Assembly (NCBI GenBank): GCA_025765615.1
Contig: JAIVFJ010000132.1
Location: 87,001-151,000 of the forward strand
DNA from: Zopfochytrium polystomum
Lineage: Eukaryota; Chytridiomycota; Chytridiomycetes; Chytridiales; Chytridiaceae
Reading direction: 5' to 3'
Length of the DNA: 64,000 nt
The notes below the pieces were generated by a model that saw nothing but the letters and a program-made list of their open reading frames with translations, was not told the DNA's origin and made no database searches. Below, in pieces: positions 13,359-25,952 of this stretch (positions within the stretch are counted from its first letter, which is position 1; each line of letters starts with the position of its first letter). Position numbers and translations under genes: made by a program.

Positions 13359-15047
13359 TTATTCAAATTTCACGTCTGTTATTGGTGAAAACCCTTTTTG
13401 CGGATCTAACGAGGTCGATCGCGTCACTTTGCGTACCCAAACCTCCGGTCCAAAGTGCCCCTATATTATAATGTGTTTAAAAAAAAGGGGGAAGAGCTCA
13501 AAGAGGGCACCTACACTTTCGCGCCATGCTTGCATCTGCGCGGTAGGAAACGGTCCAAAAAGGTCTGCCGATTCTGGGCCCCACTTGTACTCCCAAAACT
13601 CAAGTGCTTCTGCGGATCTGGACATATCCCCACTTTGGGGGACGGCATCTCCTGGCTGCCACTCATCCGCTGAGAAGAGAGTTTAATAGTTTTGGACAAG
13701 AAACTTTGGAAGGGTGACGTACGTAATACTTCCTTAGATCGCAGCAGTCGGACAATCGATTCGTACGTTTGCTCCATCACATCTGTTCAAAGGCGATGAG
13801 GGAATTGGGCAGTAACTGCATCAATACTTACCGTAGTGACCAAGGGACGTCAATTTGTCCGACAATGAAATCAGAGCGTTCAGATTTGCAACCTTTTCTG
13901 CAGTTTCTTCGGCCGTCTAGAAACGCGATTATTAAACGGAATTTGTCGCAAACCAATTCTTTTACTTCTGTCTCTTCGTCTCCTGCTTTCTTTCTGTTTT
14001 TCTTCCAAGCTGGGACCTTTTTAGAGGAGCCATTCCGCTTTATAGCCTGCCCCATCCATCCGGTCAGGAACTACATCATTGCAGCAAGTACTTGAAGCTT
14101 ACCGACGCAACACTCTCTCGCTGCTTCATATGGCTCAACAATGCCAAGTAGATAGAATTTTCGTCCTGCGGACCATCTTTTACACTATCCAGAACCTTTG
14201 CCCGAGCCTCTTGCCGATCCCTCGCAGCTTTCGCCTGAAGCTCTTTTAACGGAATACGCATGAAACAGAGTCCGAACCCTTTGAATGTCGTCCTTGGAGA
14301 CGCCTTGCAGCCAGTTGTCGTGCATTTGATGTTCGTCTTTCTCTCGAATGTAGTTAAAGTTCGCGTCGAACCCACTGTACACTGGACCAATTGAATCGAT
14401 GCCTGCTACGAAAGGACAATGCTCACCCTTCCTCAAGCTCCTGGTCCATGTTGAAGGGCATAATTTTCTCTCCTTCTTCGTCCGCATCATTTAGTGCTTC
14501 GAACTCGGCGCCTTCTTTATCGATTCGATCCTTAGACAACATTTTCGTCCCTTTCCTTCCAGGAGGGCCCTGATCGTCCTTAGACTCAAACGCCGCTCCA
14601 AACATGTCGTCCTCAGCGCCTGCATGTTTTTCCTGTCCATCGTCGCTGTCCCCGGCCTCTCCGCCACCACCGTCGTCCGGCTCACCGTCGCTATCAACAC
14701 CATCGTCATCTTCATCGTCTGACTCAGTGTATCCGTCCTTAATTTTGTTCCGCTTTTTTCGCCCTGCAGTTACCGTCTGGTAAGAGATGGATGACGACAA
14801 GAAGGATTGCAAACTGACCAAGCTCCAGGTCCTCCGCTCCATCGTCGTCGTCCTCAGATCCCACCGACGGCTGCCTTTTAGCAGATGCCACCGGTTCTCC
14901 TCCAGCCTTCTCGCTGAACTTGACCCGCTTTTGGCTCTTTTCACCAGCGGGATCCGCAGCAGAGAGCCGTGAGCTTGCCGACGACGCAGTGCGCTTTTTG
15001 CCGCCAACCGTTGCTGCATCCCCTGCTGCGCCATTGTTGCTGCTCAT
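13359..15047 (-). CDS. CD2BP2: Lin1/CD2BP2-like GYF-domain spliceosome protein
   Basis: From ATG 15047-15045 the protein begins with low-complexity Ser/Ala/Lys sequence (KKRTASSASSRLS, SQKRVKFSEKAGG), then a long acidic stretch (DDEDDDGVDSDGEPDDGGG). The family core follows: IMPFNMDQELEEG, then HFDANFNYIREKDEHQMHDNW. This 'F-N-x(2-4)-E-x2-EGxFD..GNYI' block identifies the U5 snRNP 52K protein (CD2BP2, yeast Lin1). The C-terminal GYF domain is split by an intron: EFWEYKWG, GPFPTAQMQAWRES, then GHFGPEVWVRKV, which is the peptide-binding surface for proline-rich ligands. It ends TDVKFE, TAA at 13361-13359. In other eukaryotes the protein joins the U5 snRNP and leaves before tri-snRNP assembly. 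Confidence 0.88.
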
Positions 15048-15490
15048 TTTGGACTTTGGACAAGGTGTGCGAAGACAAAAACCGATTTTTCCGCACAAAC
15101 GTCTCGTCCACTCATAATCACCAATGTCCAGGTCTAAGCGCTTATCCGACTGCTTGACAGTCGTTGCGCTAATAGGGATGGTTTTCCTCTTGGTGGTTTT
15201 ACAGAGCGGAGGCGCCAACATTGTCTCTGCGAGCCTCTTTACTCCAGCGGTAATGCGGCTGTGCCACGCTTAAGTTTTTCCTTCAAGAAGACGATTCTCT
15301 CTTTTCTATACCGAGCTCGGTGTGAGAAAGGGCTGTGCGCATTGCCTCCCAGTCGGTCTCACGTCCTTCACCTCTTCCCGGCTGTCCGCGACGGACGGGC
15401 AATTGCTGTGCAATTTTCGGCACGTCGTGTCTTGCACATCAGGCAAGCAGAAATTTTACCGAATTAAGAAACCTATTGTATTCTATATTG
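15048..15490. other. Spacer between Lin1 and REV3
   Basis: Both flanking genes are on the minus strand, so this holds the Lin1 promoter and the REV3 3' end. No motif-bearing reading frame was found. Confidence 0.5.
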
Positions 15491-18400
15491 TTAGATTTCC
15501 AGACAGGCAGCAAGGGCTCGATTCAACCGCGGGCCAGTTGTGCGCATCCTGTTGGCAGCTTGAACGCGAGCAAATAGAACAGGGCAGTCCACAGACTCGC
15601 ACGCAACAATAGGATCTGCTGCAGCTGGGTCCATTCCTTCGCAGGAGCGGCAGAGCTCTTGAAGCACTGAGTGCTTCCGCTCAAGTTCCCTCAGCTTGTG
15701 GCTGACAATGGCAAGGGTTTCCTTTGGATGGGTTTGACAGGACGCGCAAAAATCTAAGGATGTCTTTAGAAATAAAGAGCAGTAGCGAAACGATCGTCTG
15801 AACCTTGCTCATTCGATGGCCCGTCACAGACGATGCAAACTCTGGCAGCATAAAATCTATCAATGGTCTGCAAGCGGCGTGTGGCAAGGGTGACAGTTTG
15901 TTCTTCATGCGCAGAAAACGCCTTGTAAACTCTGGGCATCTCATCAAACCAAGTTCTCAAATCTTTTGTGCGTGTCAGCAAAGGTGAAATTCAATTAGGT
16001 GCCTGTACCTATAGATACAAGTTTAAATACTCTCTCCAGTGCAGGTATTATCTTCTGCTTGATGTAATAGGTACTGTTCAGCTTCAGAGATCTAACAGGG
16101 TTGCATTAGTGCGGACAAACGACAAGTACGCGTGAGAATTACGGGTCTTTTAAAACATCGAGGGGGTGGTATGAGGAGCTCGCAATAGTTTTTTGGATTC
16201 CGGATTGGGTCACTAAGTACGGAACACGCTCTCCGTACTGAGGCTCAGCGCGAGAGTCCTTTTGCATTCGTGCCTTGCTCAGCTGCGCCCCTGGCGGTCC
16301 ATTTCCACTAATTACGAGCGGAAACTGTAGGTGAGCTATATTTGCACCAACATCAAGTTCGTACCGATAATGACCCATTTTTACGGCTGTGGCTATAATA
16401 AAATCGTTGTAAGAAACCTCATCCATCATCAGCTTCGACCACTGGCGATACAAGTAAGCCTTCAGGTCGGCCATGCTTCTCGTTCGAAATAAGATCCTTC
16501 AATTTTCATTAATACATGCCACTTTTCCGCTTGCACAAGGTTTGTCTAACGTACTTCAAGCTTTGTTCCATCATCTTTGCTACTGCCGGGCATCCGTCTC
16601 GGCGAACAGTCTCGATTCCTTTGGCGTCAAATGCAGGCTGCTCATCGTCGACACTTTCGTACATGAAACCAACGTAGCGTTTCTTTGTAAGGAGTACAGA
16701 CGGCAAGTAAATCTGAGGAGCGGTTGAGAAAGCAGCGAGCATCGTGGAACCTCTTACTTTTTCGAACTTGAGCTTCATGGGGTGTGCGGTCTTTCGGGAA
16801 ACTTCTTTCGCGATAGTGTGCCCAACCTGAAAGGCCTTCTCTTTCGACATGTCCGGGAGATTGACGAACATGCTGTCCGTATCTCCGTATACTACCCTGC
16901 CACCCCATTGCGGGTTTTGCTGCACCACTCTCATAGCCTTCGAAGAAAAGTTTAATATGTAATTGAAATTACACAAGCGCAACCAACCATTTCCAACGAG
17001 GCTCTTCCAGTCTGAACGATTGCGTCTGCAATATCTGAACATGGCATCCGGCCGGAAAAGCTGGCTCCAGCATAGCCATACGTTACATTTGCGATAAGTT
17101 TAAGGGACAGCTGCTGGGCGTCCAAAATACGGAGAAGGGCCTGCTTACGATTAAAACACTGCTGTAACACAAGCAGAAACGGAACCTTATCATTTTTGTA
17201 AGTTTTCATGGCTTCTTTGATCATAAAACGAGTGTCCAATATTTCGGTCAGCATCCGGCCCAATACTCCTCTGCGTATACTGGGCTTTACAAAAGCGAGC
17301 CCATTTGGTGATACTGAGTGGAGTAGTAGTAAGTTCAAACAAGGGAAAAACGTAGTCTCGTACCGGTAATGTGATCTTTCAATGCAGCGACGACCTCCAT
17401 CGGCACCGAGAGCTCTCCCATGCATCCAAACTTGTGGGGTTTACCAATGGAGTTCACACGCCCAAGGCAAGTACTGAAGCTTTTGAAAGAATTAAAATCG
17501 AAAACTGTCTGCTACACTCGCACCAGTAATTGTATGCAATCATCACTGAAGGATAGAGCGACTGAAAGTCGAGGACCGCCATCGGATTATTGTAAAAGCG
17601 CGACTCGGGCTCCAATATCAACGGAAGGCAGTCGATCGCTCGCATTTCCCGAATCTACACCATCAAGAGGACGTTCTGATCAACAAGTGTTCTGTTTGGC
17701 TGTACGATTTACTTAACCGTACCATTGTGGGAGTTGGAGATATCATTATAAAATTTTCTGGCTTCGTGATTCGCGCCATAATAGACTCCACTTGGAACTG
17801 GGAGCCACGGGAGATAACTGAGAAAAAATCGATGCCATAAACTCGTGCAAATTCGCTTATACCGTGGCACTCTGGTCAGTTCTTTGTTCTTCCAAGGCCT
17901 TGTCTTACCTTGTTCTACTGATTTTGGATGTGTCGTCCAGCAGTCTGATGTTCAGTTGGACGCGTTGCAAGTAGTACCGCAAGACGCGCCACCGTGTGAC
18001 TGCACTTTGGCCATACCAGCGAGATAGCGTTTCGTGCGAGTACTTGGGGATTCTGTCGTGTTATTGCACATAATGATTTAGGCAAGAAATAGCTAAAAAG
18101 GGACGAAATGACGGCTTGCCTTTCATGAAGAGCATGGAAAACAGTATTTTCGAGAGTGTAGCTGGTAAGTGTCAACTCTGACTTGAGAAGTCTCCAAACG
18201 TTCAGGAAAATACGCCCCGAGGCATACAGTGCTGAATCATGCTGAAACCCGTACTCATTTTCCTCTTCGTTAACTTTGGTTTTCGCCCCAAAGAGAACGC
18301 GCGAAATACACGAGGCGAGGTCCATGTCTACGAAAGAGTTTGAATTAGAGATATTCTTTTTATAGTGGGTCGGACTTAAGGCGGAGTGGGCACGGTCTAT

Positions 18401-21400
18401 TAAATAGCCCCACGAGGCGCTGTGTATTTCGTAACCAACAAGAATGTCTGGGTCTACTTCGCGTATAATCTCAACTAAGCGCGTAAATAATGCAAGCTCG
18501 CTCTCAACAGTGTCCACAACGAAACCTGAGGAGTGTAAGATTACCGAGTCTATGAGGCTTATGAATGCAATACCGCTGATGCCCGTCGTCTTCACGGGAA
18601 AGCAGTCCAAAATCGTGATTATTCCGACGTGATAACTGAACGAGTTCAGCTACTTTTTCAAAGTTCAAAGCTTTACCCTTCTTTTTGACCATTTCTTGGA
18701 AACCTCTCCTCTTCATCTGATTGTATGCAGTAGAAGATAGTATTTACAGCGTCATGGAGCGGATCAGGAAGATAATTTTTGCGAGTTTGTGCTGTGTTCA
18801 ATTGAGCGAAAACTTTTTTTATAATTATAACGAACCATGAAATTCCAGGCTGAATAAAACCAAGTGCTCCAGCTCGTGACTTAGTGCCCCTGACCTCAGC
18901 TGGCTATACTTGAAACCAAACTTGTTTTTTGGCGTTGGTCCTTCGATCTAGGGTCTTTAGCGGAATGGGTCCAGTTTGCACAGTGTGTCACCTGAGGTGC
19001 CATCTTCTCACGGCGAATTCTTTCTCGTTCATTTTGCGAAAGCGTTCCGGCGGTTGAGTTGCTTGCCAACCACACTCTCACTCTTTCAACTGAAGGCGGT
19101 TGTGACGCCATGGTCCAGATGTTACGTTCCCTCTCCAAAGATTTTTCCGAACCACTAAAACCAGTTGGCGATGTTAGTGAATGTAAGACTGACAGTCAAC
19201 AGACTTCGTGAGCGCAGCGTTTGTCGCAAAGTTGACTCTACGCTTCGCATCGACTGCCTCATTCAAAGTTTCAGTTCCATTGAATGCTGTCATGGGGGCC
19301 AGATCTCCCAGCTCAAAGTACCCGCGAACTTCAGAGGGTTGGGGGTGGCAGCCGAGAAAGGCGGAAGACGCCTTGAAGACACCTCGCGGTTTGGGAAATG
19401 ACTGACGGTGACCCGCGACTGAGCTGAGATTGTAAGGATTCGACCGAGCTGAGAAAATTAGTTGGTTCAGCAACTAGTTCAGGTACAGTCCGGTCGTTTG
19501 CAACTTGATGCGGCGGAAACGAAGCCGTACTAGTTGAGGGAGGAGACTCAGCCCCGAAGTCGAAGGCTTCTGTGCTCAATGCTTGCTGTTCTTCCCTTAC
19601 GTCAGTCGGTGACGATACGAGCGGGGCTTCATCGTCAATATTCCAACTCTCAAGTTCTTTGACAGAGTCCGGTGACCACATCTCCATAATCGAACTGGTA
19701 AAATAAGTCGTTCCAACTGGAACAGGTGGAGGAAATTGAGGTATTGACCATTTGGATTTATGATTCAAGTCAGACTTGAAACCAACGTTAAGTTTTTGTA
19801 TTGTTGTGAACCTGTTCGTGCAACTTACGTGAAGTCTGTTGCTCGTTGGGGAGGACGTGTCTGCGAAGGAAACTCGTCCTGCAGTGGATCGGGAACTTTT
19901 CTTAAGCGAAGATTTCCGTGAACCCTCCAAAACTTCAGACTTTGCCGGTTGTGGTGTCTGGTAAAGGCTTCGTACCTGTGTTCCAAAAATATTGGTGTCA
20001 AAGCTAAACAAAAGTTGCCGCCACTTTCAAACATTTGAGATTGAACGCTTCCTTTTCCGGCTTCGTCTATCTTCGTCGGAACTATCCTCTATGTCGTCAT
20101 GGCCGTCAAGCTGCATAAGCACTGGTAGACTATCTTGTACATCTGAATCATGAACAGGCTGATTTCTGGTTCACTGATCAGCAGGCGAAATGAACAGCAA
20201 CCAAGTCTCATTACCCTTGCATTTCCTGCCACCAAATTTCTGAAGACTCTGGTTCGTCGTACGCATCCTCTTCATTTTCGTAATTTGCGTCACCTTCAGA
20301 TTCAGATTCGGCATGCTCTTCTCTTTCTTCTCCGCTACAGGAAACCTTGGCTTCCTCCTCCTCGGCTTTCTGAGTTTGCTGCATCATTTTCAACATTTAC
20401 ATGAGTGATACTGGAAATGATGACCAGAGCATTTACCAATATTGCGGCCTCATCGACTTCAAGCTTGGAAGATGCGACAATCTCGGGCTTGGCTTGTGTC
20501 ATGTTCGTCATCCAATCAGCCGCCTCGACGAGGTGGGCATCCTCCCCAGAATTGATTCGTGATAGCGCGGGTAATCGTCTCTTTGTTCCGACACCGCCAT
20601 GATACAACGCGGTAACTGACTCAAATGCGGTCAGGATTCCGTCGTCGCTGAGCGTTGCAAACAGCGACTGATGGTTCAAATCCCTTCCTTCTGGGCTTGC
20701 TTCGTGCGTTTTTGGAGTACTTTCTTGAACAGAGCGGTCCAAAATTTCTCGAAGAAGGTTTTCGTTATACCAAGGTTCTGGCTCAAGTCGATCTTCCGTT
20801 TGCTTCGGAATAGCCGGAGTCGGATTTAGACCAAGCTTAAGCCGGCGATTTGCCTCACTCTACAGAGCCCGTGGGAGCATTTCAGTAAGAAAACTTTGTC
20901 GTTGACTGACACCATACCTCCCAAATGGAGGCAAGAGAAGGAACAAGCTTGGTTTCATCATTTGCAGCGAGATTTCGATTCGCTTGCACTAGAGGCATTG
21001 TTGGACGTTCAGCAATGGACGTTCGGTTGAGAATGTCAATTGCAAGGATGTCAAACTCCAGTTCGCACCAACTGTGCCTATCCGGTCCTGAAGTGAAATC
21101 AATTGGCCACTTCATGGAAGTCGGTATATTATCTTCACGGTAATAAATGGAAGACGGGGGTGCGTTCGGCCTCTCGATATCAGTGATCGGGAGTCGGAAC
21201 TGAACCCGTCTAATTCTCATATAGCCCATTCCAAGAAGATTGTGATCGATGAAGAATTGAGGCAAATACGCGATGTGAGACTCGTACGGCTGAAACTTTT
21301 GCCGGAGAACTGCTCCGCTTGCCAACAACCCAGCAATTCGCTTCATCAAGTTTGGCTGAACTGAATTATGCATTCACAAATGAGAATATCAGTTGCAGCA

Positions 21401-21931
21401 TTTCAGAATTTCATCCCACCAATGTAAATTTTTAGAAAGTATCGATAGGAGGCATGGAACCCATAAAAAGGAACACCTTTCACAGGAATGATGGCCGCAA
21501 CGTGCTGCTGCCGACTTAGGTCTTCAGACTTGCATCCAAGCGAAAGGGCAACAGCTCTGTTTATGTTGATGCCAAGCTTGCATATAAAAAGTTGAACTTC
21601 ACGAATGAGCTGTTTAGTCAAGGATGGCAGGAACTCCTACGTTCATCGGAATCTAAGGATCCTTCGTATGGGATGTAGAAGTAGGGGTAAACCTGCCCTT
21701 CAGGCGTCAACGATCAAGAATGTATTGGGACACTCAAAGCACCTGGTGAACATGAACGCAGGCTTTCTGTCCCCAAGGGGTTGCGCCAAAGATGCGGATT
21801 ATTGGTACTCGTTGGAGAGTTACATTCAAAGGAGCGAAGGGAGTTGTTGTCTGGTCCATGGCGGGAATGGGTTTGGCCATGGTGAAATCGATCGTCATAA
21901 TTCGAATCGCTATGTACTCCGAGGCTGCCAT
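15491..21931 (-). CDS. REV3: DNA polymerase zeta catalytic subunit
   Basis: A large multi-exon B-family polymerase for translesion synthesis. From ATG 21931 the N-terminus reads IRIMTIDFTMAKPIPAMD and VPIIRIFGATPWGQKACVHV, the conserved REV3 opening. A long poorly conserved middle (about 20800-18720) is expected in this family. The remnant exonuclease region carries DPDILVGYEIHSASWGYLI. Polymerase motifs are intact: DFQSLYPSVMIAYNY (motif A), KLIANVTYGYAGASFSGRMP (motif B) and VVYGDTDSMFVNLP (motif C) with the catalytic aspartates. The C-terminus has CysA (CIVC ... CASC) and CysB (CRSC ... CESVDC), the latter the expected Fe-S cluster that binds Pol31/Pol32. Stop TAA at 15493-15491. More than a dozen short introns are implied; internal exon joins were not all traced. 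Confidence 0.93.
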
Positions 21932-22846
21932 CCTGCGGGATGGGGCACAGGAAGGCGTCCGTCCGCGTCCGGTCCTGCCGTTGACAAGTGCAACAAGAAA
22001 ACTGGACCACCATGCGCACAGCCGAGCCTCAGCAAGATTCGCGGTGTTTTCATCCTCTTCCTCTTTGGGGACCAGCGCCGCGATTCCCCACAACTCCGTG
22101 CACCCAGGGACTTACAGTCTTCATCGTCGCTCACGCCGCATTGTGCTATTCGCCTTGTGTACACCCTGACACCAATTCCGCCTTTGGGAGCAAAATGTTT
22201 CATATTAATTTCCTCTTCTGGCTATTTGCTTCATTCACCGTTTCTTCTTATGATTGTAGTATTTTCCGCTGGTCTCAACTAAAACATGCTGTTGGAAAGG
22301 ACATACATCGCAGGTCTCTGGGAAGCCGATCGGATCTCCCCAGCGTTGCACTGGTTAAGGGGCAGCTCTGGCTGGCACTGTGAAGACCTTCGCTGCGACT
22401 ACGGAGTATCGACCCAATCCAGTCAAAGCCTTTCATAGGGCGAGATGTGACTCAAGATATTTTCAAAGCGGAGCTCGCCGTGACATCTACATAGGCCCAT
22501 ATCTTCCTCCAGCGAGGAACCCCTCTAGAGGCCCACTCGGGTCGAGAAGCGATACCCGGAGATTCAAGAATTAATTCGGGGTTGTCTGGGAGGATGTGCC
22601 GGCGGAGGCCATTGACGGAAGACGGTTGCGGAGTTCAAAAGGTGGCAACACGGATGACAAAAGTCGGAAAAACCGTCTTCCGCATCCATTTTTCTTTTCT
22701 CGTTTAATTGATTTTTCTTTCTTTTTTTCGTTTGGGTCTGTCTCTTTTCTCCGTCTGCGCCAACCAAACTTCAGTCGGACTGAGTCGCGCTTTCCATCTA
22801 ATAAATCGATCTTGCTTCGAATGGAAACAGGGAAAACATAGGCAAA
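21932..22846. other. Divergent spacer REV3 / arrestin gene
   Basis: This 915-bp region separates divergent genes. Several short plus-strand frames exist. One at about 22290-22430 looks weakly protein-like but has no clear splice partners or start, so I do not call a gene. A pyrimidine-rich tract at about 22690-22750 precedes the arrestin start. Confidence 0.45.
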
Positions 22847-24554
22847 ATGGATTCGCCTCAATCATCTCCTTCCCTCCACCTTCCCCAAGTCCGTCGCGAC
22901 AGCATCGATGATGATGCCGCCACCCTTCATGACGGCGACGTTCACTATCACCGCTACTCCTTCCTTGCAACCACACCAGTGCCTCGGAATGCCCCGCTCT
23001 CCACTTCGGCAGTTGCTGCCGCGTCGCCTGGGCCTTTCCTCAAGAGAAAGTTGTCACACTTCCACTTGCAAGTCCTCGGCAACAAAACCGTCTTTCTCCC
23101 TGGCGAGTGTGTTGAAGGTCCGTTCGCATTGCCCTACTACTATGGTTGCCAACCAAAAGCTTATTCTGTCTGATTACGCCGTCATTCACAGGGTCCCTTT
23201 CCTTCGAAGTGCACTCCCCGCTTGAAGTAATGAAGCTAGCAGTCGAGTTGAAAGGAATTTCGTATGCATCAGTGTTTAAGGACAGGGGGAAGAAGACCAT
23301 ACCCGAAGAAAGCCTTTATTCCTCATCCTCCCATGTCATCTTCAAAGAAATTTACGATGTCCTACCGTTCCGAATCGGCTCGCCGTACACGCTGGAGCCT
23401 GGGAGGCACCAGTATCCGATCCGATGCTATATGCCCACTCAAGCCCTGCCGGCATCTTTTGAGGTATGGGTGTCAGCGTGTTAGGATGATGTCGGTCCTA
23501 ACTGTCGCCACAGGGGTGCTATGGAAGAGTCGAGTACCGACTTCAGGCTCTCATTATGCCAAAGTTCTATTCGGCCCGCTCAACGATTCTCAAGCTCACA
23601 GTTCCGTCAACGGTAAATGCAGCCGACAACACTTTCTCATTGGCCCAAGTGAAAACAAGAAGCATGTCCGACAACATTTGGCCATGGAAAACGGGTCGCG
23701 TTGAGGTCACTCTTAGCATACCTAGAGGTGCTTTCTCACCAGGTTGGTGTTTCTCACGGCAGCATGCTCGGTCTCACCTTAATGAAACAGAGGCATTGAT
23801 TCCCGCGTCTGTGCAGATTCGGAACCATTCAGCATCAGACATTACAATCGATCACTTTGAGCTGCAGCAGAAAACGAAGTATTGTGCGATTTCTGAGTAA
23901 GCAGTGAAGTCTTCGCGGCGCCGATGATGCTGACTAATTCAACGTGATTGAAATAGAACAAAAACCGTTGTGGAACGGAGTCTCATTATTCCCGTTGGCC
24001 TTGGCATTCCAACCGAAACACGCATTTTCAAGCACGAGTTTTCATTTCCAGCGCCGTCAACGTCAGATTTCTCTCCAGCTCTCTCCACACCCCTTGTCGA
24101 AGTTACTCACTGCCTCATCGTCAAAGTCTCGGCCACCCTGAAGGCGCACCAAGTTGCTGCCAGGGGCTCGGGTGCCCTATTTTATCAAAAAATAGCATTG
24201 CACAGACAGCCGCCATCTGTTTCCGTTTCAGTTCCATTCCTACTTGGCGGCTTCCCCTTCCGTGCGGCATCCCTCGTTATGACGCTTCCACGCTACGTGT
24301 CCAATCCTTCTGACGATTTGCAACTATTGAGCGTCGACGACGGAATGGCTCAGCCAAGTTCAACAGATGGGCTGGCCTCTGCCCTGATCGAAGATGTTAG
24401 TTCCAGCCCTAACGCGGACGTAGGAGAATCCTCCACTGCTGATGCGGGAATGGACATCGACTATGAGTTGCTGTACGGTCCATCCGAAGGTGCTTTATCA
24501 CGGCGGGAGGCCAACGATAGAAAGGGGGTTGAAGTTATGATTCTTTCACCGTAG
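22847..24554 (+). CDS. Arrestin-domain (alpha-arrestin) protein
   Basis: Starts at ATG 22847 with about 65 residues of disordered Ser/Pro sequence, then an arrestin N-fold: LSHFHLQVLGNKTVFLPGE, intron 23118-23191, SLSFEVHSPLEVMKLAVEL and YTLEPGRHQYPIRCYMP followed, across an intron with GTATGG donor, by GCYGRVEYRLQA. The 'PG.H.YPF.F.LP..LP.SFEG..G.V.Y.L.A' pattern is diagnostic of arrestins. A C-terminal arrestin fold continues through GRVEVTLSIPRGAFSP and FELQQKTKY. The last part is acidic/Ser-rich. I see no PPxY ubiquitin-ligase-binding motif in the tail, unusual for fungal ARTs that recruit Rsp5. It likely acts as a trafficking adaptor for membrane proteins; cargo unknown. Confidence 0.85.
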
Positions 24555-24814
24555 ACTGGGTTTGGGCATATCAAGCATTACATTACCATTTCCATTTTTC
24601 ATTCACAACCTACTCACATGACTTCATACTTTTAATAAAGCCCTACAACCAAAGCTAGCGCATCCACTTCACCCTCTGGCATTATTTGGTTGGGGAAAAA
24701 CGTAACCCTTTGGATGGTGATGGTTCCACACTGAATACTGTATTGCAAAAAGAGACAGAGCAATGATTTTTAAATAGTACGAAAGGGTTGCCGTAAAGAA
24801 TCCATAGGAGAAAG

Positions 24815-25615
24815 TCACTTAGAAGACAAGCGAAGATGAACGAGAGAACGCAGAGCAATAGATCCTGAACGAAGGCGAGAAGTCATGGGCGACACGGGAC
24901 TGCCGTCGGCGGATACGCCCGCCGACGAAAGGGCACTGTTTCTCCTGGTGTGTCCGATTCTGGGCATGGATGTTGGAGAGGAGGTATCCCCCAGCTGTGC
25001 CGCTGGATTCGCTTGATGATGCTGATGCTGCTGCTCGGCATCACCGGGCAGCTGGAATCGAGCGCCAACTTCACCGCTGTTGGATGCGCTCAATCGTCGG
25101 CGTTGCTTAGTGCGCCATTTTGCTTTCAGGGGTGCCGCTTTCAGCTCGGGAGCCATTCGAGGCCTTGCCGCGAGAGGGATGGGTGGGATGGGAACAGTGG
25201 GCGGCGGTCGCAAGGGTTGGTTCGCCGCATTTGGGAGCGAAAAGACGGGAGGCGGCGGTGTGGTGGTGGTGGTGGTCGGAAAATTTTGCGTTGAGCGGAA
25301 GTTGGGGATGAATGTCATGCGACGAGGGTTGGTCGAGATTGGGCTGCTGGGAGACGCCCACGAAGGCCGCCGGATCCAATGGGAGGGGAAGAACGCTGAC
25401 ATGGGTTGAGTAAGAGGAGGAGGCGGAGAAGGGGTGGGACTGGCGAGAACCGTGGCTGGATCCATCCCAAGGTCCGTGGCAAGGCTGTGGACGGATCGAA
25501 CGAGATTTTCGTAGTCACTTGCGGCTTCATGGCGAAAGGTGGGAGGAGCGGCGGACCCTTCGGGGCCGTCTGCAGGTCGAGCTGGGAACGTGTGGTCGGC
25601 CGCAGCCTCTGTCAT
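24815..25615 (-). CDS. Hypothetical Pro/Ser/Thr-rich protein
   Basis: A single-exon frame of 266 residues on the minus strand. It begins MTEAAADHTFPARPADGPEG, has one short helical segment (YENLVRSVHSLATDLGMDP) and is otherwise proline-, serine- and threonine-rich, with a basic patch KAKWRTKQRRRLSASNS and RTRRNSALS-type sites that could be phosphorylated. I do not recognise a family. Length and the lack of stops support a gene, but composition bias could also keep a random frame open. A 154-bp GA/CT tract begins 29 bp upstream of its start codon. Confidence 0.5.
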   Translation of the reverse strand: MTEAAADHTFPARPADGPEGSAAPPTFRHEAASDYENLVRSVHSLATDLGMDPATVLASPTPSPPPPLTQPMSAFFPSHWIRRPSWASPSSPISTNPRRMTFIPNFRSTQNFPTTTTTTPPPPVFSLPNAANQPLRPPPTVPIPPIPLAARPRMAPELKAAPLKAKWRTKQRRRLSASNSGEVGARFQLPGDAEQQHQHHQANPAAQLGDTSSPTSMPRIGHTRRNSALSSAGVSADGSPVSPMTSRLRSGSIALRSLVHLRLSSK

Positions 25616-25642
25616 GGCGGCTGCGCAAGAAACGATGAAAAG

Positions 25643-25800
<158 letters not shown>

Positions 25801-25952
25801 GAAATTTTTCTCAAACGAAAAACATGCCGCTTCTCGGCGAGCGCGCTTTGGTTGATCAGGGCAGCCACGTGTTCGAAACCTTTTTCTCTGGCCAAGCCAA
25901 TTATTGGGGAAGCTAGCTTTGTACCAGTATTAACGGGTTATCGAACAGGCTT

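Noticed and set aside
20668..20690. T-loop-like GGTTCAAATCCC suggesting a tRNA
   Set aside because: It lies inside the REV3 coding sequence and no acceptor or anticodon stem pairs around it.
22205..22440. Weakly HET-like plus-strand frame (TYIAGLWEADRISPALHW)
   Set aside because: Only one short block, no start, no splice partner and no other domain features; too little to call.
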